The notes under the pieces are model-generated. The model was not told where the DNA came from. It was given only the letters and a program-made list of their open reading frames with translations, and did no database searches. A stretch of 64,000 nucleotides of DNA. It comes from Citroniella saccharovorans (GTDB lineage Bacteria; Bacillota; Clostridia; Tissierellales; Peptoniphilaceae). Each line of letters begins with the position of its first letter. Positions within the stretch are counted from its first letter, which is position 1. Below are positions 1 through 6,916 of the stretch, piece after piece. The translations under genes were made by a program, and so were the position numbers. The stretch is taken from the NCBI RefSeq assembly GCF_035481615.1, contig NZ_JAYKOT010000003.1:1240001-1304000 (forward strand), in the 5' to 3' direction.

Positions 1-520
1 CATCATGCAGTGGTGTATTTGGTATAAATATATTAATTAATAGTTCACTCGATATATCAGCATCAAGCATCGTTCCTGTTTCTATAATCTCATTTAGTCC
101 TGTTTCCTGTTCAATAACAATTAAGGCTCCAATTTTTTGTCTGGATAAAGATTGAACAGCAGCCACAATCTCCGCTGTTAACTTATTTATTTTTTCGCTT
201 CTAATTTCTCTCATTGGCTTAGATAGAAAATTGCTTCTTCCTATGTATTCCAATCCCCTTCTTAGTTCTGGTTGAAAAACAATCATTAAAGAAAATACCC
301 CATAAAATAAAGTATTATCTAAAATCCACTGCATAGTATAAAGATTTAGCATTTTGGTAACTTGGGTAAATACAAAAAGTGCCAAAATTCCCTTCATGAG
401 CTGTTCGGCTCTTGTTTCTTTAATAAGCTCCATAAACTTATAAATTACAAATGCAACTATAAGTATATCGATAATATCAGCTATTCTTATATTAACTAAA
501 TATGTCATTACTCTTCCCAT
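1..520 (-). CDS. cdaA: Diadenylate cyclase CdaA (DacA), partial, N-terminal part
   Basis: The gene runs off the left edge; about 173 N-terminal residues are present. Translation from the ATG at 520 gives membrane helices near the N-terminus, then the DAC-domain start with QPELRRGLEYIGR, GALIVIEQETGL and FIPNTPLHD. The catalytic DGA motif would follow immediately outside the window. The family makes cyclic di-AMP from two ATP at the membrane and controls potassium and osmotic balance. A strong ribosome site (GGAAGGAG) sits inside the last codons of the CapA-like gene, whose stop is one base upstream, so the two are probably translationally coupled. cdaR and glmM usually follow in Firmicutes but lie outside the window. 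Identification from motifs is firm. Confidence 0.93.
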   Translation of the reverse strand, partial: MGRVMTYLVNIRIADIIDILIVAFVIYKFMELIKETRAEQLMKGILALFVFTQVTKMLNLYTMQWILDNTLFYGVFSLMIVFQPELRRGLEYIGRSNFLSKPMREIRSEKINKLTAEIVAAVQSLSRQKIGALIVIEQETGLNEIIETGTMLDADISSELLINIFIPNTPLHD

Positions 521-521
521 T

Positions 522-1712
522 TTAGTCTCCTTCCAGGATTTCTAGAGCTTTTTCTCTAGCCCTATCAATCCTATCTATTGTTTCATTAGATAACTTATCT
601 TTTTTGTTTGAGTAGTTAATAGTATCTATTACCTCATATCTCTGATTTTGATTTTTATCCTTGTAGGAATTGACCCATATAGGAACATATGACGCTTCCT
701 TTAAAACAGCCTTATCATCATTAATTGAGACTTTAAATCTAGCAACAGCACCAAATTCTGTATTGAAATTGTCAAGAGTTTCAATCCTCTGATTTGAAAT
801 AAAATTACCCAGTGAATAGCAAATAAACTTGTCATCACCATAACCACTAACTACTTTTGCTTTTTGCAAAACATGAGGATGAGACCCTATTACAAGATCT
901 GCACCATTTTCAAAAAGAATTTCTGAAAAATCTTTTTCATTGATAGTTAAATCTTCCATATATTCTGTTCCCCAATGCATAAGAACTACAATAAAATCTG
1001 ATTTTTCTTTCGCTTCTTTTAATTCTTTTTCTATAATTTCTTTACTTGGTTTAACTACTAAAAATGGTTCATTTTCCGGAATTTCTTTTTCATTGTTATT
1101 CAGAAATTCACTATAGGAAATAAAAGCAAATTTTATGCCTTTAACCTTAAAATATCGAATTCTGTCTTTTTCCCTCTTAGATGTTCCAATTGTACTAAGT
1201 CCTCTTTCATTGAAAGCATCAATAGTCTTTAAAAGTCCCTCTCTTCCATAATCCAAGGAATGATTAGTCCCAAGATTTACTAGATTAATTCCAAGATAAT
1301 TAAAAGCATTACATATTTCAAATGGACCATTGAATTTAGGATAGGCAGAAATTGGATATAAATCAGGCACCATTGTCCCATCATAAGTTATAACATTTAT
1401 ATCAGATCCCTCAAATAAATGTTTAATAGTTTTAAAATTACTTGTAAAATCATACTCACCAGTAGCATTATTATAAGCTGAATTTATGATATCCATATGA
1501 TAAACAGCATCTCCTGCAAAAGTTAGTGTTACAGACTTATAGTCCTTTTCGTTTTGCTGAAGCTCATTCAAATAAATTTTCTTTTTATTTTCTACTGACT
1601 TGTTTACAAGTTTTTTTATTGTTATAACCGATATTGAAATAACTAATATAAAAATAGTCAATGAAATAAAAAATTTTATATAATTAATTCTGTATTTTTT
1701 TCTTTTTTTCAT
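522..1712 (-). CDS. CapA / PgsA-family metallophosphatase-like protein, membrane anchored
   Basis: A 396-residue protein with a basic N-terminus and one membrane helix (about residues 12-33), followed by an extracellular domain of the PGA_cap family. Visible motifs are TFAGDAVYHMD (about 64-74), LGTNHSLDYG, VLMHWGTEY and IGSHPHVLQ, which match the metal-ligand blocks of this calcineurin-like fold. Relatives include CapA/PgsA of poly-gamma-glutamate capsule synthesis, but there is no capB or capC nearby, so capsule synthesis cannot be inferred. It directly precedes cdaA in the same direction, an unusual partner for the c-di-AMP cyclase. Function unknown beyond the family. Confidence 0.85.
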   Translation of the reverse strand: MKKRKKYRINYIKFFISLTIFILVISISVITIKKLVNKSVENKKKIYLNELQQNEKDYKSVTLTFAGDAVYHMDIINSAYNNATGEYDFTSNFKTIKHLFEGSDINVITYDGTMVPDLYPISAYPKFNGPFEICNAFNYLGINLVNLGTNHSLDYGREGLLKTIDAFNERGLSTIGTSKREKDRIRYFKVKGIKFAFISYSEFLNNNEKEIPENEPFLVVKPSKEIIEKELKEAKEKSDFIVVLMHWGTEYMEDLTINEKDFSEILFENGADLVIGSHPHVLQKAKVVSGYGDDKFICYSLGNFISNQRIETLDNFNTEFGAVARFKVSINDDKAVLKEASYVPIWVNSYKDKNQNQRYEVIDTINYSNKKDKLSNETIDRIDRAREKALEILEGD

Positions 1713-1758
1713 AACATAAACCTCTATATAATTTTATCATAATTAAGCCTTTATGTCA

Positions 1759-1792
1759 CAAAAAAATAAAAAAAGAGCGATATAATCGCTCT
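1759..1792 (-). terminator. Rho-independent terminator of ptsH
   Basis: On the minus strand an 8-bp stem (AGAGCGAT/ATCGCTCT) with a three-base loop lies two bases after the HPr stop codon and is followed by a long, nearly pure U tract. It ends the HPr transcript before the capA-cdaA pair. Confidence 0.85.
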
Positions 1793-1794
1793 GG

Positions 1795-2052
1795 TTAAAT
1801 ATCCTCTTTTAAAAGTCGTATTAGATTTTTTAATGCTTCCTCTTCATCATGGCCACTTGTCCTAATTGTAAGTTCATCACCCTTTACAGCTCCCATAGAT
1901 AAAACCTGCATAATAGATTTAGCATTAAAGCTTCTATCATTTTTAATAACTAAAATATCAGACTTATACTTTACGGCCTCTCTTACAAACATCGAAGCTG
2001 GCCTAGCATGAAGTCCAATTTCATTATTAAGTATCACTATTCCTTCTGCCAT
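1795..2052 (-). CDS. ptsH: Phosphocarrier protein HPr
   Basis: An 85-residue protein, normal HPr length. His15 in GLHARPAS is the site phosphorylated by enzyme I, and Ser46 in AKSIMQVL is the regulatory site for HPr kinase/phosphorylase. HPr relays phosphate to PTS sugar permeases and, through Ser46-P, takes part in carbon catabolite control in Firmicutes. The gene stands alone, with its own terminator and no ptsI next to it, so enzyme I must be elsewhere. Because Ser46 is kept, it is likely the PTS HPr and not a Crh-type or nitrogen-PTS paralogue. Confidence 0.95.
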   Translation of the reverse strand: MAEGIVILNNEIGLHARPASMFVREAVKYKSDILVIKNDRSFNAKSIMQVLSMGAVKGDELTIRTSGHDEEEALKNLIRLLKEDI

Positions 2053-2069
2053 AAACTTAACCTCGATTA

Positions 2070-2097
2070 AAAAAATAGGCAGGCAAAAATGTCTGCT
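2070..2097 (-). terminator. Probable terminator after rubrerythrin
   Basis: On the minus strand GCAGACA and TGCCTGC form a 7-bp stem with one mismatch, followed shortly by a U7 run. It lies just after the rubrerythrin stop, in the 54-bp gap before ptsH. Confidence 0.65.
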
Positions 2098-2106
2098 AAG
2101 TATATA

Positions 2107-2658
2107 CTAGTAAGCTATAAATTTATCTCTAGTAGCTCCGCAAATTGGGCATTTATCTTCTTCGCCATCTAGAGAAACAAATCCGCAAATTGGGCAAAGA
2201 TAAACATTGCCATCTTTAAGTTTTACATCTTCTTTTTTATCTACATATTCTTTTGCAATTTCAAACATTTTAGCATGAACTTTTTCAGCTTCGATTGCAA
2301 ACTTCATAGCTCTAACAGCAGTATCTTCATTTTGCATTTCTGCAACGTGAATAAATGCAGGATACATTTCGTTAGCTTCAAAAAGTTCGCCATCAATTGC
2401 TCCTTGTAAGTTTTCTGATGTAGTTCCTATACCAAAGCCAGCCCCAGCAGTAACTTGATAGTCACCCTTAACATCTTTTAATGCTTTGAAATGTAATGTT
2501 GCGTGAATCTTTTCTGCATCAGAAGTAGCTCTAAAAAGTTTTGCAACATTTTTAAATCCATCTTTCTCTGCAACATCTCCCCAAATATTATACCTAGTTC
2601 TAGCTTGAGATTCTCCACCATATGCAGATCTTAGGTTAGCAGCTGTCATATCTTTCAT
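2107..2658 (-). CDS. rbr: Rubrerythrin
   Basis: A 183-residue protein in the usual two-domain order: an N-terminal ferritin-like four-helix domain with diiron-ligand helices (GGESQARTRY, AEKIHATLH, EAEKVHAKMF), and a C-terminal rubredoxin-like Fe(SCys)4 domain with C155/C158 and C170/C173. Rubrerythrin reduces hydrogen peroxide to water in the cytoplasm of anaerobes. It lies next to ferritin, and a superoxide reductase is encoded at 61.5 kb, so the window carries a typical anaerobe oxygen-defence set. A strong AAAGGGGGAAAG ribosome site precedes the ATG, and a perfect AT palindrome lies just upstream. Confidence 0.96.
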   Translation of the reverse strand: MKDMTAANLRSAYGGESQARTRYNIWGDVAEKDGFKNVAKLFRATSDAEKIHATLHFKALKDVKGDYQVTAGAGFGIGTTSENLQGAIDGELFEANEMYPAFIHVAEMQNEDTAVRAMKFAIEAEKVHAKMFEIAKEYVDKKEDVKLKDGNVYLCPICGFVSLDGEEDKCPICGATRDKFIAY

Positions 2659-2681
2659 TAATCTTTCCCCCTTTATATTTT

Positions 2682-2693
2682 TTATTATAATAA
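2682..2693. promoter_or_regulatory. AT-rich palindrome upstream of rubrerythrin (possible PerR-like site)
   Basis: TTATTATAATAA is a perfect 12-bp palindrome 24 bp before the rubrerythrin start. It resembles, but does not match, the PerR box (TTATAATNATTATAA) and could also contain the -10 element. Rubrerythrin is a common PerR target in clostridia, so regulation by a Fur-family repressor is plausible but unproven. Confidence 0.3.
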
Positions 2694-2696
2694 CTA

Positions 2697-2726
2697 AGCT
2701 TAAAAGGCATTAGTGCCTTTTAAGCT
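2697..2726 (-). terminator. Long perfect hairpin between ferritin and rubrerythrin
   Basis: AGCTTAAAAGGCA and TGCCTTTTAAGCT form a perfect 13-bp stem with a four-base loop, immediately after the ferritin stop. The base is AT-rich but there is no clean U tract, so termination may be partial and allow read-through into rubrerythrin. Confidence 0.55.
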
Positions 2727-2735
2727 GTGAATATA

Positions 2736-3227
2736 TTATTCTCTATGGCCAAGTACAGTATCATACATGAATAATGCACCAACATTATCTCCACAAAGTT
2801 CTAGTTTTTCAACAATTTCAGTAAAGTTTGCTTCTTCTTCAACTTGTTCATGAATAAACCAATCTAAGAACTTTTCAGTTTCATAGTCTTCTTCATCTCT
2901 TGCTTCTTTATAAAGTTTTTTAATTTCAGAAGTAATAAGATATTCATGTTCCAAAGCAGCTTTAAAGATATCTACTAGCTTAGAATAATCTTTACTAGAT
3001 CCTTCTAAATCTTTAAATTCAGGTTTTTCACCCTTTTCTAATAGAAAATTATAGAATTTTTCTGCATGAGATACTTCTTCAGCAGCTTGAACCTTTAGCC
3101 ATTTATGAGAACCATCAAAATTATTATCTGCTGCCCATACTGCAAGTGATCTATAAAGCCATGCAGAATTATATTCTAGATTCATTTGGTCATTTAACAT
3201 CTTAATCATTTTGTCATTTAATTTCAT
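2736..3227 (-). CDS. ftnA: Non-heme ferritin
   Basis: A 163-residue bacterial ferritin. Ferroxidase-site residues are visible: Glu18 in NLEYN, then Glu51 and His54 in EEVSHAEKF, and a second pair in HEQVEEEANF. The family oxidises Fe(II) and stores ferric iron in a 24-subunit cage, protecting against Fenton chemistry. It is followed by rubrerythrin. The 188-bp upstream region, shared with a divergent plus-strand gene, holds several inverted repeats described separately. The start at 3227 is preceded by an AGGAGG site. Confidence 0.94.
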   Translation of the reverse strand: MKLNDKMIKMLNDQMNLEYNSAWLYRSLAVWAADNNFDGSHKWLKVQAAEEVSHAEKFYNFLLEKGEKPEFKDLEGSSKDYSKLVDIFKAALEHEYLITSEIKKLYKEARDEEDYETEKFLDWFIHEQVEEEANFTEIVEKLELCGDNVGALFMYDTVLGHRE

Positions 3228-3415
3228 CCTAACTAATACCTCCTAAAAGTTTTGTGTTGTTAATCAGATATAAATAAAATATTAGGGTATATACCTTAAT
3301 ATAATGTACTAAAGTCCAAAATAGTACTTTATATCTGAGCTACATAGTATATATACCCAAGTATTAAATAAACTATCATAAATTATGATATAATTATCTT
3401 AATGGGAGGAATAAA
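3228..3415. promoter_or_regulatory. Divergent intergenic region with interleaved inverted repeats
   Basis: This gap separates ferritin (-) from the S41-like gene (+). It contains three exact inverted repeats: 10 bp (3265-3274 with 3328-3337, CAGATATAAA), 9 bp (3285-3293 with 3350-3358, GGGTATATA) and 5 bp (3306-3310 with 3323-3327, GTACT). GGTATATACC at 3286-3295 is itself a perfect palindrome. A -10-like TATAAT for the plus gene lies at 3389-3394. The arms of the two longest repeats interleave, so as RNA they would be mutually exclusive or form a pseudoknot. The regulator is unknown. Confidence 0.5.
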
Positions 3416-4699
3416 ATGACAAGAAGAAAATATAGAAGACGAAGAAAAAAATATCGTATCAATTTTAAAAAATTTGTACCATTTATACTTATATTAATTT
3501 TGATAATATTCTTACTTTCTAGAATAATAGCTTTTATTAAATCGCCAAAAAAGAAAAAAGATGATTCTCTTTCATATCTTACTGCATCTGAGATTAGTGC
3601 AGAAGACAAGGTAAAAGATCTTGACTACTTAGCAAGTATAGTTAAAAATTCCTATATTAAATATGACTTCGTAGATATAGAAAAAAGAAAAGTCTTTGAA
3701 GAAAAGCTCTCATACTACAAAAATAACTCACAAAACCTTAATGATATTCAATTCAGAGCAGCCATAAGTGAAATTTTAGCTAGCCTTGGAGATGAAGATT
3801 TAAAACTTCTTTCAAAAAATGATATGGAATATTTTAAAAGCAATAATTTTAAAGATAGTATGTGGGAAAAAACTTTAAATAACACTTCAGTAGAAAATGC
3901 AATGAAAGATATTCCGCAAATTTCTAAAAAAAATTCAACTAATAAAAATATTAACTCTGAAATTGTGGCTAAAGAAGTTTCCAATGGTATATTATATATT
4001 AGGCCAAGTGAGTTCTATAAGGAGAATATTAATAGTGACCTTGAAGTACTTAAACCATTTTACAATAAAATTTCTAGCTATAAGGGTATTATTATTGATA
4101 TTTCAAACCGTGGTGGTAGGGACTATAAATATTTTTATGATGTATTTTTAAAACCTCTTAGTTCAAATGACCTTTATGCTTTTCTAAGACTTGCTAAAAG
4201 AAATGAATTTTTCTCAAGCTTTGGTAATGATTTCAATAAGATTCATAAAGAATTTTACTCTATAAAAGAAGAATTTAGAATTGGAGAAATTCCACAAGAA
4301 GTAAATATTGATAATTCAATTAGAGAAAAATTTAAATCATACTATAGACTAGATATGAACTCTAAAAACAACCCTGCCTCTAGGTTTAATGGTGAAATTT
4401 ACCTTGTGCAAAACGATCTTACAGAAGGTGCATGTGACCTGTTCGCTTTCCTTTCAAAAAGTTCTGGATTTGCTAGTCTTGTCGGGTCAAAATCTAAAGG
4501 TGGACTATATACTGATGTTATGCCGCAGGGAATAATAATTCTACCTGAATCAAAGTATCCAGTTGGAGTTCCATTTGTTGTATGCCTTGGAGAAAAAGGC
4601 GCCTTCACTCAAGATGGAACTATTCCCCAAATAGAAATGAAAATAGATTCTAACGCAGCTTATATTAACACATTAACAGATATAATTAACAGTAATTAA
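3416..4699 (+). CDS. Membrane-anchored S41-family (tail-specific protease-like) protein, probably non-catalytic
   Basis: A 427-residue protein with a very basic N-terminus, one membrane helix (about 21-42) and an extracellular region resembling the S41 peptidase fold: the core strand YKGIIIDISNRGG (about 222-234), then GEIYLVQNDLTEGACDLFAFL and ASLVGSKSKGG. In S41 enzymes the nucleophile lies in a Ser-Ala-x-Glu block after the first motif, with a lysine 25 residues later. Here the equivalent block reads T336-E-G-A-C and the lysine position is a glycine, so both catalytic residues seem to be missing. No PDZ domain is evident. An AGGAGG-like site (GGGAGGA) precedes the ATG. Most likely a pseudoenzyme or binding protein; substrate unknown. 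Confidence 0.65.
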   Translation: MTRRKYRRRRKKYRINFKKFVPFILILILIIFLLSRIIAFIKSPKKKKDDSLSYLTASEISAEDKVKDLDYLASIVKNSYIKYDFVDIEKRKVFEEKLSYYKNNSQNLNDIQFRAAISEILASLGDEDLKLLSKNDMEYFKSNNFKDSMWEKTLNNTSVENAMKDIPQISKKNSTNKNINSEIVAKEVSNGILYIRPSEFYKENINSDLEVLKPFYNKISSYKGIIIDISNRGGRDYKYFYDVFLKPLSSNDLYAFLRLAKRNEFFSSFGNDFNKIHKEFYSIKEEFRIGEIPQEVNIDNSIREKFKSYYRLDMNSKNNPASRFNGEIYLVQNDLTEGACDLFAFLSKSSGFASLVGSKSKGGLYTDVMPQGIIILPESKYPVGVPFVVCLGEKGAFTQDGTIPQIEMKIDSNAAYINTLTDIINSN

Positions 4700-4741
4700 A
4701 AAAAAGGCTATCAGTTTAAAATAAACTAGATAGCTTTTTTT
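4698..4741. terminator. Bidirectional Rho-independent terminator
   Basis: GCTATC...GATAGC with an inner GTTTA/TAAAC stem lies between convergent genes. It has T7-8 on the plus side and A8 on the other side, so it can end both the S41-like (+) and PAP2 (-) transcripts. Confidence 0.85.
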
Positions 4742-4776
4742 AATTTGTTTTCAAAAGTAATACTTTTTTAGTGCTT

Positions 4777-5409
4777 TTATTTTCTTAAAAATAATAACTT
4801 TAAAACATAACTATTCTTGTATAAAAATATTGCCCAAGCTGATGAGGATAATCCCAATAAAAATCCAACTATAACATCACTAGTCCAGTGAACCGACAAA
4901 TAAATTCTTGATATAGCAATTAAAATACTAACTATAAATCCAGTTGCAATTATTGATGGCATACCTCCAGACATAGAAGAAAGTAGATAAGCTAATGAGA
5001 TGTATACACTTGTTCCAACAGTTGCATGTCCTGAAGGATATGAATATCCTATTGTATTTACCCTTCTTTTTTCGAGAATTGGTCTTGCCCTCCTAAAAAG
5101 GAGTTTGAAAAATTGAGAAGAAAATATAGAAAATCCAAGAGCGTTAATAACAAGGCTTGCTGAAGTATATGATCTATCCCTTATTAATATAAATAAAATA
5201 GGCGTTATTATGATAATTAGTGATTCTACATTTCCTAATCTTGTTATTTTGCTAAAAACTTTAGTTAGAGATTCGCTTTTATTTTTATCTATTTTACTTT
5301 GAATTTTTCTGTCTATACTATTTTCTCTATTTTTATACATATTAAGACCAACAACAATAGTTATAATTATAATTATTGTTGTTGCTATTATTATATAAAA
5401 TAATTCCAT
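4777..5409 (-). CDS. PAP2-family membrane phosphatase
   Basis: A 210-residue membrane protein carrying the full three-part acid-phosphatase signature: KLLFRRARP (K-x6-RP), PSGH and SRIYLSVHWTSD (SR-x5-H-x3-D). It has an N-terminal helix and at least four later membrane segments. The family dephosphorylates lipid phosphates at the outer membrane face, such as undecaprenyl diphosphate (BacA-independent recycling) or phosphatidylglycerol phosphate. Which substrate applies cannot be told from sequence. It is monocistronic, between two terminators. Confidence 0.88.
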   Translation of the reverse strand: MELFYIIIATTIIIIITIVVGLNMYKNRENSIDRKIQSKIDKNKSESLTKVFSKITRLGNVESLIIIITPILFILIRDRSYTSASLVINALGFSIFSSQFFKLLFRRARPILEKRRVNTIGYSYPSGHATVGTSVYISLAYLLSSMSGGMPSIIATGFIVSILIAISRIYLSVHWTSDVIVGFLLGLSSSAWAIFLYKNSYVLKLLFLRK

Positions 5410-5435
5410 TTTGCCTCCAAATATGTAAAAAGCTT

Positions 5436-5471
5436 TTATTAAAGATAGAGCAAAGAAAACTTTGCTCTATC
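5436..5471 (-). terminator. Terminator of the glycine cleavage operon
   Basis: A perfect 12-bp stem (GATAGAGCAAAG/CTTTGCTCTATC) with a four-base loop lies 24 bp after the lpdA stop on the minus strand, followed by a T-rich stretch. Confidence 0.8.
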
Positions 5472-5495
5472 AGTTTTAATCAAAATTGATTAGTA

Positions 5496-6902
5496 TTATT
5501 TTGCAGGAGCTGAGTGAATTGATGCACCTTCGAGTTGGTGTACAGCTTCCATAAATGCTTCAGATAAAGTTGGATGTGCATGAACAACCTTTGCAATATC
5601 TGATACGCTTAATTTATTAGCAATAGCAATTGCTCCTTCATGGATTAAGTCATTTGCATGAGGTCCAACAATATGAACCCCTAGAATTTCTGAAAGATCT
5701 TCTTTTGCAATAATCTTTACAAATCCTTCAGCTTCTCCTAGAGAAACAGCCTTGCCATTTCCACTGAAGTTGAATTTACTCTTAACATACTTTATTCCCT
5801 TTTCTTTTGCTTCTTGTTCAGTAATACCTACTTGAGAAACTTCTGGGAATGAGAATGTTGCAGCAGGAACAACGTCAATAACAATTTCTGATGATCCTTT
5901 TACTAATTTTTCTACAAGACTAACTCCTTGGAAGCTTGCCCAGTGAGCAAGTTGCATTGAGTTTTTAATAACATCTCCAATTGCATAAACTCCCTTAGCA
6001 GTTGTTTCAAGATTTTCATCAACTACAATTCCTCTATCTACTTCAATTCCAGCAGCTTCAAGGTTAAGTCCATCGTAGAATGGTCTTCTACCAGTTGCAA
6101 TAAGAAGAGTCTTTGCACTAACTTCTTTAGTCTTATCTTTTCCTATAATATCTGCTGTTACTTTATAGCCTTCGCCGTCTTTTTCAATAAGGCTAGCTCT
6201 AGCACCCTTAATAAGTTCAATTCCAGCTTTTTTAAGGAATGAAGGCATTCTCTTTTGAATTTCTTCATCTGCTGATCCTAAAACTTCATTAGTAATTACA
6301 GATACCTTAGTTCCAAGTTCATTGTAGATACATCCGAACTCTAAACCAATAACTCCACCGCCAATTATAGCCATAGATTCTGGAACATAGTCAATGTCAA
6401 GAAGTTCATCACTTGTCATAATGCCTTCTAGGTCAGCACCCTTGATTGGAGGAACGAAAGGTACTGAACCTGTAGCTATAACGATATAGTCAGCAGTTTC
6501 TTCTCTTTCTCCACCCTCTTTAAGAGCAATTTTTATAGTTTTACTATCTACAAAAGAAGCAAGTCCTTCAATTAGTTCAAGATTTTTATAGGATCCAACT
6601 AAGAATTCTATACCTGACCTAATTTGAGTTACAACTTCATTTTTTCTTTCTTGAAGTCTTTTTCCATTGATATTGTAGTTATCAAATTCAAAGCCAAATT
6701 CTTCTTTTCTATTAAAACTATTAGCTATTTCTGCGTTCTTAAAATAAGTCTTAGTTGGTATACATCCTCTATTTAAGCATGTACCACCTAGTTCTTTTTT
6801 ATCTTTATCAATTAATATTACATCTAGTCCAAGTTGAGCCGCTCTTATAGCAGTTTCATATCCTCCTGGACCAGCACCTATTACAATTATTTTTTTAGTC
6901 AA
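5496..6902 (-). CDS. lpdA: Dihydrolipoyl dehydrogenase (glycine cleavage L protein)
   Basis: A 468-residue flavoprotein. The N-terminal FAD motif is GAGPGG (9-14), the redox-active disulfide is C42/C47 in GGTCLNRGCIPTK, a second nucleotide-binding motif is GGGVIGLEFG, and the C-terminal dimer-interface motif is HAHPTLSEAF with the catalytic His-Glu pair. It reoxidises the dihydrolipoyl arm of GcvH with NAD+. As last gene of the gcv operon, 14 bp after gcvPB, it is most likely the L protein; use by another 2-oxoacid complex cannot be excluded. No lipoyl domain is fused to its N-terminus. Confidence 0.95.
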   Translation of the reverse strand: MTKKIIVIGAGPGGYETAIRAAQLGLDVILIDKDKKELGGTCLNRGCIPTKTYFKNAEIANSFNRKEEFGFEFDNYNINGKRLQERKNEVVTQIRSGIEFLVGSYKNLELIEGLASFVDSKTIKIALKEGGEREETADYIVIATGSVPFVPPIKGADLEGIMTSDELLDIDYVPESMAIIGGGVIGLEFGCIYNELGTKVSVITNEVLGSADEEIQKRMPSFLKKAGIELIKGARASLIEKDGEGYKVTADIIGKDKTKEVSAKTLLIATGRRPFYDGLNLEAAGIEVDRGIVVDENLETTAKGVYAIGDVIKNSMQLAHWASFQGVSLVEKLVKGSSEIVIDVVPAATFSFPEVSQVGITEQEAKEKGIKYVKSKFNFSGNGKAVSLGEAEGFVKIIAKEDLSEILGVHIVGPHANDLIHEGAIAIANKLSVSDIAKVVHAHPTLSEAFMEAVHQLEGASIHSAPAK

Positions 6903-6916
6903 ATTTTATCACCTAT

